A stretch of DNA of 64,000 bases from CAZMNY01 sp964567745 (GCA_964567745.1 CAZMNY010000041.1:1-64000), one strand, 5' to 3'; counted from the stretch's first letter, positions 16,719 through 25,942 are shown. Translations and numbers: made by a program. Notes: generated from the sequence alone by a model not told the origin.

Positions 16719-19151
16719 ATGCGGAGCATCAATGTCTGGCTGAAGCAACTATCAGAGCGGGTGCCTGCGTGCATCGACACGTGGTCGCAGATTATCAGCG
16801 CCGATGCAGACCTCCGCCGCTCGCTCGAGTCAATCCAGCACGACTCGACAAGCCTCATTGAGCCCTCATCGCGCGAACCGGCGTCGGGCGATCTGACTTG
16901 CGACACTCTCTCGCGTCTCGTCTTGCATTTGCGTTTGCTGTGTTGGTTGATCCTCGCCAGTCGGCCAGATGCGGAGTTCGACGATCGATGCCAGCGCGTG
17001 ATCGCGTTGAATTCGAAATTGCCATGGCCGCCGGACATGCTTGAGTTGCTTGGTGAGGAGTTCGTCGAGCCGTTGCGACATAAACTGGGTGCATATTCGT
17101 TTGGCGGGCAGGCGGAATTCTATTTCCACGAAACGATAGCCAAGGCGTGTGATCGGGCGCGGCGCCGGTCGCTTGGGGCCTACTATACGCCGATTCCGAT
17201 AGTGCGATGTATAGCCGAGCGAGTCGACCGGCTTTTACCCGAATGCAATCGCGCGTCGACGATTGTGCTCGATCCGTGCTGCGGTTCGGGTCTGTTTCCT
17301 CAAGAAGCGGCCTCGCGGTGGCCCCAAGCGATCGTTCGCGGGCTGGAGTTGGACTCGGGCAGCGCCGCAAGCGCTGGTCTGCTGCTCGATTCGGGAATTC
17401 GCGTTGGCTGTGCCAACGCGCTTGGTCTCTCGGCGCCAGAACTGCACAAGGCAATCGATGTGGAAGTCGACGTCGAACGGCTGGTGATTTTGGGCAATCC
17501 GCCGTACGCAAATTTCGGCCGACGTAACGCGTTTCCCTGGCTCGACAAGCTTCTTCAGCGATACAAAGAAGGGCTCGGCGAAAAGAAGCACAACCTCAAC
17601 GACGATTTCATCAAGTTTCTCTGTTGGGCTCAGCATCAAGTTGAAGAAGTCGGCGAGGGAATGGTCGCCTTCGTGCTCAATAATTCCTTCCTCGACAGTA
17701 TCACTCGGCGCATACTTCGCCGCTCGCTCCTGCGCTCATTTGACCGTATCGAAGTAATCAATCTGCACGGCGGCGTAAGTAAGCGGGAGACGGTTGGCGC
17801 GATCCCGGACGAGAATGTGTTCGGCATCCGACAAGGCGTCGCCATCCTTGTTCTTCATCGGCATCGTCAGGCGATTGATCTCGCCTCACCTCGGACCGGG
17901 CGCCTGTTCTATCAAGCCGTCCGCGGCGCGCGGCGGGAGAAATTGGAACGCCTGGCGGATGTTCATGATTCTGATTGGATCGAGTTGGCGCCGAGCGAAC
18001 CCAGCTTCCTCTTCTCGCCCAGCGAGACAGCGGGCGCGAGTACGAGCGTCGCGCGTGGGGCAACGGAATCGCTGTCGACGATCGAAACTGCGGTTGAACA
18101 ATACTCGTCGGGAGTCCAGACGAAATGCGACAAATTGTTCGTCGATTCATGCCCGGCGACGTTGCGGAAACGCATGCAACAGTGGCTTGCGGGTCGGGAG
18201 GTCGACGTACTTGCGAACGTTCCCGATTGGCTTCAGCGCAAACGCGAGGCGGCATCGTTTCGAGCCGATCTGGTTCGACCCTATATGACAGCGCCGCTTG
18301 ACGTTCGTTACGTCTATTATGATCCGGCGCTTCTGGGCCGCGCTCGGTTAGACGTCATGAGGCACATGCTCGGTGAAGCGGAGACGGGCCTCGCGTTCAT
18401 GAGGCAGAGCACGAATCCAGGAACGTATGATCATTTCCTTGCTGTGAATTGCCTTGTCTCGGACCGACTGTTTTACAGCGCACATGGCGCGCCGTTTCTT
18501 GCGCCATTTCGCATCAACGGGAGCCGAAACAACCTTCGCGCGTGTTGGCTCGAGACGCGCTGGTGGGATGATCAAAACGTCGTCGCAAACGATTCCGACG
18601 ACTTTTGGCCCTACTACTATGCCTTGTTTCATTCCAACTCGTACCGTGAAGATTACGAGCATGCGTTGCGAACTCACTTTTGTCCCTTGCCGCCGCCAAT
18701 CGGAGGCTCGGCCTTCGAAGAGATGGTGGAACTTGGACGACGATTGATGTCGGCTCACCTCGACGGGTCGGAAACGGTCAGTCGATCGGCGCCGTGGACC
18801 TCCGCTGATCCGAGCGCGGCGTTGCACGAGTGCGTTGCGGCTCGGCCCGCTTACGATCGTGAGGCGGGCGCGATCCGCGTGAATTCGTCGACGTCAATTT
18901 CCGCGCCGGAAGGCGTCCTCGATTGGCGAATCGGCGGCTATCGTGTGATACATCGTTGGTTGAGTCAAAGGCGAGGGCGGCCGTTTGACGCCGGCTGTCG
19001 TAAGGAGTTACTTCTGAGGATCCGCTGCTTCGAGACCACGATGGAAATCGTTCGCGAGATCGATTCTATTTGTAGGTCCGACAAGCGGGGGCGTCGCTCG
19101 ATGAGTTTCTCCGACGCCTGCGGGCAACGATCAGACAACGAAAGAGAATAG
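16719..19151 (+). CDS. Large N6-adenine DNA methyltransferase, type ISP-like C-terminus, no nuclease domain
   Basis: 810 residues from ATG 16719 (TTG 16692 possible). A helical N-terminal region (1-140), then RRSLGAYYTPIPIVRCIAERV, SAM-binding motif I DPCCGSGLFPQEA (from 185), and catalytic motif IV NPPY at 260-263, an adenine-N6 signature. The C-terminal third has YDPALLGRARLDVMRHM, FMRQSTNPGTYDHF and LDWRIGGYRVIHRWLSQR, resembling the target-recognition end of type ISP/IIG enzymes. No PD-(D/E)xK nuclease or helicase motifs were seen at the N-terminus, so it looks like a solitary methylase. It ends 3 nt before the glycosylase gene, implying an operon. Confidence 0.8.
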   Translation: MRSINVWLKQLSERVPACIDTWSQIISADADLRRSLESIQHDSTSLIEPSSREPASGDLTCDTLSRLVLHLRLLCWLILASRPDAEFDDRCQRVIALNSKLPWPPDMLELLGEEFVEPLRHKLGAYSFGGQAEFYFHETIAKACDRARRRSLGAYYTPIPIVRCIAERVDRLLPECNRASTIVLDPCCGSGLFPQEAASRWPQAIVRGLELDSGSAASAGLLLDSGIRVGCANALGLSAPELHKAIDVEVDVERLVILGNPPYANFGRRNAFPWLDKLLQRYKEGLGEKKHNLNDDFIKFLCWAQHQVEEVGEGMVAFVLNNSFLDSITRRILRRSLLRSFDRIEVINLHGGVSKRETVGAIPDENVFGIRQGVAILVLHRHRQAIDLASPRTGRLFYQAVRGARREKLERLADVHDSDWIELAPSEPSFLFSPSETAGASTSVARGATESLSTIETAVEQYSSGVQTKCDKLFVDSCPATLRKRMQQWLAGREVDVLANVPDWLQRKREAASFRADLVRPYMTAPLDVRYVYYDPALLGRARLDVMRHMLGEAETGLAFMRQSTNPGTYDHFLAVNCLVSDRLFYSAHGAPFLAPFRINGSRNNLRACWLETRWWDDQNVVANDSDDFWPYYYALFHSNSYREDYEHALRTHFCPLPPPIGGSAFEEMVELGRRLMSAHLDGSETVSRSAPWTSADPSAALHECVAARPAYDREAGAIRVNSSTSISAPEGVLDWRIGGYRVIHRWLSQRRGRPFDAGCRKELLLRIRCFETTMEIVREIDSICRSDKRGRRSMSFSDACGQRSDNERE

Positions 19152-19154
19152 CCC

Positions 19155-19772
19155 ATGGGCGGCTTTGGCGACGACATACTGCGTTCGGGTGTTAAGCGAC
19201 TCAAACGCAACGACGCGAAAATGGCGGACGTGATTAAGAAGGTCGGTGCGCCAAGAATCCCGCACGTTCGCGGTCGCTTCGCATCGCTCGTTCGCTCCAT
19301 CCTCTCGCAGCAAATCTCGGGCGCTGCGGCGCGGACGATTCAGTCGCGTCTGACAGATCGAATCGGTCCCTTCACCGCCGAATCAATCGCCGGCCTTTCG
19401 GTGGACGAATTGAGGTCGCTGGGCGTCTCGAATCAAAAGGCGGGCTATCTTCTCGACTTGGCCGAAAAAACGCAGGCTCGCGAATTGCGTTTTCACCGCC
19501 ATACCAAGATGGACGATGAGGCGGTGATTGAGGAATTGATCGCCGTTCGCGGAATCGGCCGTTGGACCGCGCAGATGTACCTGATTTTTTCGCTCTCGCG
19601 TTGCGATGTCTTTCCAGAAGACGATCTCGGCGTCCGCAAGGGCATGCAACAAATATACGGCCTCGATTCGTCAGGTGACCGACCAGCACTCCGCGAGATC
19701 GCCGTGGCTTGGCGTCCGTATAGCAGCTTGGCCTCTTGGTACTGTTGGAGAATTCTCGAGGTTGAGAATTAG
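19155..19772 (+). CDS. DNA-3-methyladenine glycosylase (AlkA/HhH-GPD family)
   Basis: 205 residues. HhH-GPD base-excision glycosylase: LVRSILSQQISGAAARTIQSRL near 50-70, hairpin ELIAVRGIGRWTAQMYLIF near 123-141, and catalytic Asp in VFPEDDLGVRKGM, then WRPYSSLASWYCWRI. Removes alkylated purines such as 3-methyladenine. It is a compact bacterial AlkA-like form without the N-terminal AlkA domain or an iron-sulfur Cys cluster. It starts only 3 nt after the methyltransferase stop, a pairing worth noting. Confidence 0.9.
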   Translation: MGGFGDDILRSGVKRLKRNDAKMADVIKKVGAPRIPHVRGRFASLVRSILSQQISGAAARTIQSRLTDRIGPFTAESIAGLSVDELRSLGVSNQKAGYLLDLAEKTQARELRFHRHTKMDDEAVIEELIAVRGIGRWTAQMYLIFSLSRCDVFPEDDLGVRKGMQQIYGLDSSGDRPALREIAVAWRPYSSLASWYCWRILEVEN

Positions 19773-19814
19773 AGTTGGAAATTGACTCGGACCGGAAACG
19801 GTGAAAGCGGCGCG

Positions 19815-20810
19815 ATGAAGAATCGGACTCGGCGAATCGCGATAGTCGTTGGCGCGGTGGTCGTGCTGTGGCTGTTGGGCGACTTTATCTACTCGGTCGT
19901 CATCGCAGCCCGAATTCGGAGTTGGGAAGCGACGATCGAGCGCGACGAGTCGGGCGTGCAAGTCGGTTGCCAAGCATATGAGTTGGGTGCGGGCGACGAC
20001 GCCATTCTTTTTCTTCACGGCATTAACGACTCGCCCGCATGTTACCGCCTGATGGCAGAAGCTCTGGCCGAACGCGGTTATGTCTGCCATGCCATGCGTC
20101 TCCCCGGATTCGCTGAGGAGACGGAGGTTTACGCGAGTGGCAAGCGAGAAGAATGGTTGCTTGCCCTCGAGCGAGAATTGAAGGTGCTCAAGCAAAACCA
20201 CCGTCGCGTCGTCCTGGTCGCACACTCGCTTGGCGGCGCGATCGCGATTCATCACTTGCGGAGAAATCCCCAAGCTGCGGATGGAGTCGTGCTGTTGGCA
20301 CCTGCAGTTGAAGTCGCTTCTGATCGCAGTCCGCTGCTGCCGCCGGAGACGTGGCACGAAATCGCCAATCGGTTGCTGCTGTCGACCAAGTACACGCAAT
20401 CCCCGTTCGGGCTCGATGCGAAAGTGGTGACCGACGCCGATTATCCTTATCGATCTCCGTTTTCCGCGAGACCCTTGTTCGACCAGACGTTCGCCTTGAT
20501 CCGAGAAAACAGGAAGACCGGACCCCAGTTCACGACGCCGATGATGATGATCCTCTCGCCCGACGATCGAGTCATCGACAGTCAAGCCGCCGAAATCTAT
20601 TTCGCACAAGTCGCGGCAACCAAGAAAGAACTTCACCACTTGGAAGATACGGGGCACGCCATGACAGTCGATCACAAGTGGCCCAAGCTGGTTGACTTCA
20701 TTGACGATTTTCATGCCGGACTGGCACCGCCTGATGAACACATGGGTGATGAACACAATCGCGATAAAGACAAGGGTGACGAAGAGACTGATAAGGGGCC
20801 GACGGAATGA
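19815..20810 (+). CDS. Membrane-anchored alpha/beta hydrolase (monoacylglycerol lipase-like)
   Basis: 331 residues from ATG 19815 (MKNRTRRIAI); the frame opens at TTG 19782. One N-terminal membrane helix (VVGAVVVLWLLGDFIYSVVIA) is followed by an alpha/beta hydrolase fold: FLHGINDSPACYR, nucleophile elbow VAHSLGGAIAIHH, acid in MMILSPDDRVI, and His in LEDTGHAMTVDH. The C-terminal tail is highly charged (DEHMGDEHNRDKDKGDEETDKG). Similar to lysophospholipase/monoglyceride lipase types. The stop overlaps the next start as ATGA, so the two are translated together. Confidence 0.8.
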   Translation: MKNRTRRIAIVVGAVVVLWLLGDFIYSVVIAARIRSWEATIERDESGVQVGCQAYELGAGDDAILFLHGINDSPACYRLMAEALAERGYVCHAMRLPGFAEETEVYASGKREEWLLALERELKVLKQNHRRVVLVAHSLGGAIAIHHLRRNPQAADGVVLLAPAVEVASDRSPLLPPETWHEIANRLLLSTKYTQSPFGLDAKVVTDADYPYRSPFSARPLFDQTFALIRENRKTGPQFTTPMMMILSPDDRVIDSQAAEIYFAQVAATKKELHHLEDTGHAMTVDHKWPKLVDFIDDFHAGLAPPDEHMGDEHNRDKDKGDEETDKGPTE

Positions 20811-21802
20811 GGTTTTTGGTGACCGGCGCCTCAGGCATGCTCGGCGCCAACCTCTGCCGTATGCTGATTGAGCAGGGGCATCGAGTGAACGCTCTTGTCC
20901 GGCGAGCTCCGCTTGCTCATCCGTTGCTCGATGGGCTCGATGTGCAGTCATGCCCTGGCGACATTACGGACAAACCGTCGGTGGCTCGAGCCGCGGAGGG
21001 TTGCGATGGTCTGTTTCATGTTGCCGGACTCATCTCCTATCTGCCTCAAGATCGAGCCGAGTGTTTTCGCGTCAACGTCGAGGGAACCAAAACCGTGCTC
21101 GCCGGCGCTGCGGCTGCAGGCATCGGCCGCGCCGTCGTTACCAGCTCCACCGCAGCGATCGGAATTCCACTCGACGGCCAACCACTCAACGAGGAGTCGG
21201 AGTTCAATCGGCGGTTCGCGACGAATCCATATATGGAAAGTAAACGTCAAGCCGAAATCGCCGCGTTCGGCTTCTCGGGGCTCGATGTCGTCGCCGTAAA
21301 TCCGTCCACGATTTACGGCGCCGGCGATGTCAAAATGAACACGGGCGTGATGTTTAGCCGTATGCAACAAGGTCGCATGAGTTGGCTGCCTCCCGGCGGA
21401 CTCGGCTTGGTCGGCGTGGACGATTGCGTGCGAGGTCATTGGGCGGCCTGGAGCCAAGGCGTGGCGGGGCAAAGGTATATCCTATCCGCCCACAACAGTC
21501 CGCTCGCCGATGTCTTCGCGAGTATCGCGAAAGCACTTGACGCTCCCTGTCCATCACGAGTTATCCCGAAGTTCGTGTTTCCGCCCGCTTACCTCGCCGC
21601 TTGGCTTCACGATATGACCGTCGGCCGTATGGGCTTGACCCAGTTCTCTCGGTTCATGGTGGAAATTGGTTTCCGCAATCGTTACTTCGACAGCTCTCGG
21701 GCTCAGAACGAGCTCGAGTGGCGACCGGTTGTGTCACTCGACCAAATGATCGCCGATGCTGTTCGCTTCTATCGTCGTCACGGCCTCCTTTCCAACTCGT
21801 AG
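20807..21802 (+). CDS. NAD-dependent epimerase/dehydratase (dihydroflavonol reductase/HpnA-like)
   Basis: 331 residues, extended SDR. N-terminal FLVTGASGMLGANL (TGxxGxxG NAD(P) site), DGLFHVAGLISY, TSSTAAIG and the catalytic YMESK near 143-147, followed by VVAVNPSTIYGAGD. The order is that of dihydroflavonol-4-reductase-like and hopanoid-associated HpnA-like sugar epimerases. Coupled to the lipase-like gene by a 4-nt overlap, which suggests action on a shared lipid or glycolipid; this is inference. Confidence 0.8.
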   Translation: MRFLVTGASGMLGANLCRMLIEQGHRVNALVRRAPLAHPLLDGLDVQSCPGDITDKPSVARAAEGCDGLFHVAGLISYLPQDRAECFRVNVEGTKTVLAGAAAAGIGRAVVTSSTAAIGIPLDGQPLNEESEFNRRFATNPYMESKRQAEIAAFGFSGLDVVAVNPSTIYGAGDVKMNTGVMFSRMQQGRMSWLPPGGLGLVGVDDCVRGHWAAWSQGVAGQRYILSAHNSPLADVFASIAKALDAPCPSRVIPKFVFPPAYLAAWLHDMTVGRMGLTQFSRFMVEIGFRNRYFDSSRAQNELEWRPVVSLDQMIADAVRFYRRHGLLSNS

Positions 21803-21986
21803 CTCGCTGCTAATTCGCTCAACAACCGTCGACGGCAAACATGGAGAAATTGATGTGAAGATGATGAGAAATTGCAGAGGCTTCGCTGCCTAGATAGACT
21901 GCGACGATAGCCGTGGCCGACTTCACTCTTCGACACTTCCATGAACGTTTGAAAGGACTTTCGAAATAGCTCGATATCAAGTTGGG

Positions 21987-22524
21987 ATGATCCGGTTCTT
22001 TCTCATGACCGCCATCGTCGCGTCCTCCTGGCAGTCGCCCGCCTTGGCTCAAAAACCCAAAAAATGAAAATGTGCAAAAGGCCAAACGCGAATTTGAAGC
22101 CGCGAACAAAATCGCGGCCGCCTACGTAGAAAAACTCGACGCGGCCGCGAAAGAGGCCGCCATCCAAGGCAACATCGACGAAGCCAAAGAGAGCAAAGAT
22201 CAGAAGAAGGCCATGGAGACCTAAGGGATCTCCACGTTGCCCGATCCGACCGTAAAGTCCAAGCGGATTCTCTTGTCGCACATTTTTCGAAAGACAGACG
22301 GTGCCATACTCGATTTCCGGCCTGACTACACCGCCTACGGCCGGCACAACGGCAAGGCAACAAACTGGGTGATGACCGATGCTCGAACTCTCATCATGGG
22401 AGCGATCGACCGGACCAAGCCAGTCTATATTCACAAGTTCGACAAGAGTCTCACGCGAGGAACCGTCTACAAATACCATCCTGTGACCGAAAAACGCCCG
22501 TCGGTGATCACTCGAAGTCGATGA
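21987..22524 (+). pseudogene. Decayed gene for a small exported coiled-coil protein
   Basis: ATG 21987 opens a signal peptide (MIRFFLMTAIVASSWQSPALAQKP) that stops at TGA 22065 just after a run of six A. Reading one base later, the sequence continues as NVQKAKREFEAANKIAAAY, a charged helix (to KKAMET), meets TAA at 22222, and resumes in the same frame to the stop at 22524 (LDFRPDYTAYGRHNGKATNW...). So one frameshift, probably an extra A, and one nonsense codon break an otherwise continuous protein of about 178 residues. The family is not recognised. Sequencing error at the homopolymer could explain the first lesion but not the TAA. Confidence 0.6.
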
Positions 22525-22616
22525 CAGTTGCCCTCACCCGCTGGTGATTTGCGCTCCGCGAAACGAGTAGCGCCCAAGCGATTCATTTTTTGGATTCGAT
22601 CGCTCGAAAGGCAACC

Positions 22617-22632
22617 TACTGACGCGTCAGTA
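22617..22632. promoter_or_regulatory. 16-bp perfect palindrome, candidate BlaI-type operator
   Basis: TACTGACGCGTCAGTA lies 97 nt before the BlaI-like start. BlaI/MecI operators are dyads bounded by TACT/TACA...TGTA/AGTA, so this fits autoregulation of the regulator-protease pair. Only one copy was seen. Confidence 0.5.
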
Positions 22633-22728
22633 TGTTATGTTGAAGACCAGTCGGTTGGCCATTCTTGCGGCCGATTGACCCGATGGACATTGGATCGAGT
22701 CATTCCAACTGAGTTCGACTGCGTGGTC

Positions 22729-23127
22729 ATGAACCGCTTACCAACTGCTCGCGAGCTTCAAGCGCTGAAGATCCTTTGGCGTCACAATCGCTGTACGGTT
22801 CGGGAGATTTTGGTTGAATTGCAGTCTCAGGAGCCCACCGAGCTCGCCTACACGACGGTGCTGAGTTTGATGCAAACCATGGAGCGTAAGCAGCTGGTGC
22901 GTCGCGAGGTTGGCGGTCGGGGTAAGACACATCACTATCACGCGGTGGTCGAGTCGGAGTCGACGCTGAGGTCGCTGGCCGGTCGCTTTTTGGACTCGGT
23001 ATTTGACGGTGCGATGAGTCAGTATTTGGTTCGGGCTCTCGAGTCGAAGGCACCGTCTGTAGCAGAGCTGGACGAGTTGTCGGAGATGATATCAGCGGCC
23101 CGGGAACGAGCCGAAGATGATGGCTAA
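22729..23127 (+). CDS. BlaI/MecI/CopY family transcriptional repressor
   Basis: 132 residues from ATG 22729; the frame is open upstream but lacks coding character. Winged-helix N-terminus: LPTARELQALKILWRHNRCTVREILVEL, YTTVLSLMQTMERKQLVRRE, then GKTHHYHAVVE and a dimerisation tail SVFDGAMSQYLVRALE. Such repressors bind dyad operators as dimers and are inactivated by a cognate M56 membrane protease, which is the next gene. A palindrome at 22617..22632 is a candidate site. Many planctomycetes carry numerous BlaI/M56 pairs unrelated to beta-lactamase. Confidence 0.9.
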   Translation: MNRLPTARELQALKILWRHNRCTVREILVELQSQEPTELAYTTVLSLMQTMERKQLVRREVGGRGKTHHYHAVVESESTLRSLAGRFLDSVFDGAMSQYLVRALESKAPSVAELDELSEMISAARERAEDDG

Positions 23128-23292
23128 GCGGCAGTTCGGAACGCCCCTGCCAAAACAGTACGAAACATCCGGATTGTGGAAAGTCGTCAGCAAGTCATTC
23201 TGGCGAACGAAAATCGGCGCCCATTTGCCGACCCCGGCAGGTTATTCGTCGCTGCCTCAGGTCGAGGATGCGATCGGAATTGAGAAGCAGCG

Positions 23293-24978
23293 ATGGGAAT
23301 TGAGAGCATATATTCTGCTTTGTCGCCTGTTGTTTCTTGGTATATCGACGTACAGGCGTCGGCCACCCTACTTCTAGGCGTTGCGATTTTGGGCGTGAGA
23401 TTATCCGCCGTCGCGGCGGAGCGCGTTTTGCTTGCTCGAGCCGGAATGATCGCGGTCGCCGTGACTGCGATAGCAGTTCTGTTGATACCGCACGGGCAGC
23501 GATTGTCGTGGACGCCCGTTATCGCTGACTTGAATTCGAGCCCATCGAATCATTGGCTTTCAACGGCGCTCATATTCGCCCACATCATTGGATCGATCGG
23601 CATCGTCATTTGGTTGTTGCTCGGGTGCCTTGCCGTAGCCAGGTTGGTGCGAGAATCGTCGAACGCCAATGATTCTCTACGAGTTGAGGCAAAGCGAGTC
23701 GAGGCATCGGCGGAAACCAGAATGTCGACGTCGGGCCAGCCCTTGGCGACTGGCGTTCGTTGCGCGCTAATCTTGATTCCACGGCAAATTGTACAGCGGA
23801 ACGATAGTCTTGAGATCCGTTCCGCGGTCGCACACGAATGGGAGCACATTCGCCGCGGCGATCTGAAAATGTTGATGCTCGTTCGTTTTCTTTCGCCGTT
23901 GCTCTTCGCCAACCCACTCTTCTGGTGCCTCAGACGAATGATGGATCGGGACCAGGAGATTCTGGCCGACAGTTCCGCAGTCAGAGCGACGACGGCGACG
24001 GACTACGCAAGATATTTGGTGGAGTGGTCGGCTGAGGCGGGCTGGTTGCGCGGACCTCTATTAACAGCCAGCGCGACTGGCGGCGGGCTTCGAACTCGCA
24101 TCGAAATTATTCTGTCTCCATCCGCCTCCGAACTCGGACCCTCGTCCGGGCGCTCGTCAGTATGCATGATCGCGTCCATCGCGCTGCTCGCCGCCCTTTG
24201 CTGTTCGGCGACACTGACGCCAGTGACATCGGATCTTTCGCTGGGGCCGTCCCCTTCGCTGCCGACGACGCCGATAGCAAAGGCGCCGAACTTGAACGTG
24301 CCAACGAACGCAGTCGAAGCGGAACTCGCTCAAGGTCGAGCAATGTCGTCGGCGTTAGAAATTCCAAGCCGGCTTGTGTTTGACGACGGCTATGAATTGA
24401 TCGCCGTCATGGATGATGCGAATCACGCCAACCGCTGCTGGCGTCCCGACGGTTCGCCGCTCGATTGCCTACCAGACAATCTCGAATCTGTCTCGCTGCG
24501 AAACGGGCTGAAGCTGCTCTTCCAGGTTTCGTCAGCAGAGGCATTGGCGAGCGATGCGTTGCGGTCGCTCTACGCGGACGTCGATTCGCAAGCCGCCGAC
24601 ATTGGTTTGGGCGTTTCGCAAACAGAGTGGACAACGGAGCAAACGGTCGATCCGAGCGGCCGCGACGCCTGTGATGAGTTGGCCGTGTCGCCGTGCATGG
24701 ACACCGATCACGCCGTCGTGACGCTCTCTTACCTCAACTCGTCGGACGCCCTCCGAGTTATCGCGGTCGACCAATGCGGGACCGAGCATCGTCCTACGTC
24801 GGCGTCATTCGATGGGCATGAATGGACGATCGTGTTTCACGATTTGCCCGTTGATATTGTCGAGGAGTTTGTCGTACAATCGCGGCCCGAGTCGATGGTT
24901 GAGATTCGCAATATCGCAATGTCGCCAAATCAACAGACTCGCCCCCAAATCTTGAAGCAGAACGAGCGTCTGTTCTGA
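23293..24978 (+). CDS. M56 family membrane metallopeptidase (BlaR1-like signal transducer)
   Basis: 561 residues. Several N-terminal membrane segments (about 15-40, 45-65, 88-115), then the zinc-protease motif HEWEH (181-185) in SAVAHEWEHIRRGDLKML, MMDRDQEILADSSAV downstream with the third zinc ligand, and another membrane helix near 290 (VCMIASIALLAALCCS). The C-terminal ~250 residues form an outer domain of no family I recognise, with six Cys residues and no penicillin-binding domain. It probably senses an external signal and cleaves the upstream BlaI-like repressor. Confidence 0.8.
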   Translation: MGIESIYSALSPVVSWYIDVQASATLLLGVAILGVRLSAVAAERVLLARAGMIAVAVTAIAVLLIPHGQRLSWTPVIADLNSSPSNHWLSTALIFAHIIGSIGIVIWLLLGCLAVARLVRESSNANDSLRVEAKRVEASAETRMSTSGQPLATGVRCALILIPRQIVQRNDSLEIRSAVAHEWEHIRRGDLKMLMLVRFLSPLLFANPLFWCLRRMMDRDQEILADSSAVRATTATDYARYLVEWSAEAGWLRGPLLTASATGGGLRTRIEIILSPSASELGPSSGRSSVCMIASIALLAALCCSATLTPVTSDLSLGPSPSLPTTPIAKAPNLNVPTNAVEAELAQGRAMSSALEIPSRLVFDDGYELIAVMDDANHANRCWRPDGSPLDCLPDNLESVSLRNGLKLLFQVSSAEALASDALRSLYADVDSQAADIGLGVSQTEWTTEQTVDPSGRDACDELAVSPCMDTDHAVVTLSYLNSSDALRVIAVDQCGTEHRPTSASFDGHEWTIVFHDLPVDIVEEFVVQSRPESMVEIRNIAMSPNQQTRPQILKQNERLF

Positions 24979-25066
24979 GCGTCAATTGAGCGCGTGGCCG
25001 AAGTCCGGAACGCGGATCGAATCGAAAAAAAGTTCGGCTGCGAACACCTGTCGGGAGAGAGATTGG

Positions 25067-25822
25067 ATGGACCTGGGTATTTCAGGACGGAAGGCGTTGG
25101 TATGCGCAGCAAGCAAGGGACTCGGGAAAGCATGTGCGTTGTCGCTGGCCAAAGAGGGCGTTGACGTAACGATCGTGGCGCGAGGCGAAGAGGCATTGTC
25201 GAGTACGGCCGCGCAGATTCGCTCGGAGACGAAAGCGCAAGTGACGGTCGTCGCGGCGGATATCACGACCGATGCCGGTCGCGCTGCCGCCCTGTCAGCC
25301 TGTCCAACGCCTGACATTCTGATCAACAATGCCGGCGGTCCGCCTCCGGGCGATTTTCGCGATTGGGATCGCGACGATTGGATCGCAGCGCTCGACGCCA
25401 ACATGCTGACTGCGATTTTCCTGATCAAATCCGTGCTCGACGGAATGGTCGACCGAGGCTTCGGGCGGATTGTGAATATCACGTCGTCGGCAGTCAAAGC
25501 GCCGATCGATATTCTTGGCCTTTCGAACGGCGCTCGCGGTGGTCTAACCGGTTTCATCGGAGGACTCGCTCGACAGCGAAATCTGGTCCGAAACAACGTC
25601 ACGATCAATAACATGTTGCCTGGTTCGTTCGACACCGAGCGTGTCGCGATGTTGCTCGACGAAGCAACAAGGAAGAAGAAAATCGAGCAGAGTCTAGCCG
25701 GTCGCTTCGGAGATCCTGAGGAATTCGGCCACCTCTGCGCTTATCTCTGCAGCGCTAAGTCGGGATACATTACCGGCCAGAACATCCTGATCGACGGCGG
25801 ATCGTTCTTGGGGACAATGTAG
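25067..25822 (+). CDS. Short-chain dehydrogenase/reductase lacking the canonical Tyr
   Basis: 251 residues from ATG 25067 (GGGAGAGAG upstream); the open frame begins earlier at 24986. Rossmann fold with ALVCAASKGLGKACA as the nucleotide motif, ILINNAGGPPPGDF (NNAG), VNITSSAVKAP (catalytic Ser region) and a C-terminal ITGQNILIDGG. At the YxxxK position it reads SNGAR, so both Tyr and Lys appear substituted. This matches the beta-ketoacyl-reductase-like SDR subgroup described as lacking a perfect tetrad. Substrate unknown. Confidence 0.85.
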   Translation: MDLGISGRKALVCAASKGLGKACALSLAKEGVDVTIVARGEEALSSTAAQIRSETKAQVTVVAADITTDAGRAAALSACPTPDILINNAGGPPPGDFRDWDRDDWIAALDANMLTAIFLIKSVLDGMVDRGFGRIVNITSSAVKAPIDILGLSNGARGGLTGFIGGLARQRNLVRNNVTINNMLPGSFDTERVAMLLDEATRKKKIEQSLAGRFGDPEEFGHLCAYLCSAKSGYITGQNILIDGGSFLGTM

Positions 25823-25942
25823 CCGCTCAGCTCCTTGCCCCCCGACAAATCACCAAGCCTCCTAGACAACAACGGTCGGTTCGCTGCATAAAGGGTGCGA
25901 GCTGAATTGGGATTCGGGCCTTGTCGTGGAGCAACAGAAACG

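Noticed and set aside
19671..20951. A 426-residue minus-strand open frame opposite the lipase-like gene
   Set aside because: The plus strand encodes clear glycosylase, lipase and epimerase motifs over the same bases; the minus frame shows no family motif and is a codon-bias shadow.
22065..22067. TGA in the decayed gene as a second selenocysteine codon
   Set aside because: The coding continues in another frame after it, so reading through the TGA does not restore the protein; no redox motif surrounds it.
23117..23377. Small open frame between the BlaI-like and M56 genes
   Set aside because: Overlaps the start of the M56 gene by 85 nt, has no recognisable motif, and reads like an out-of-frame continuation.
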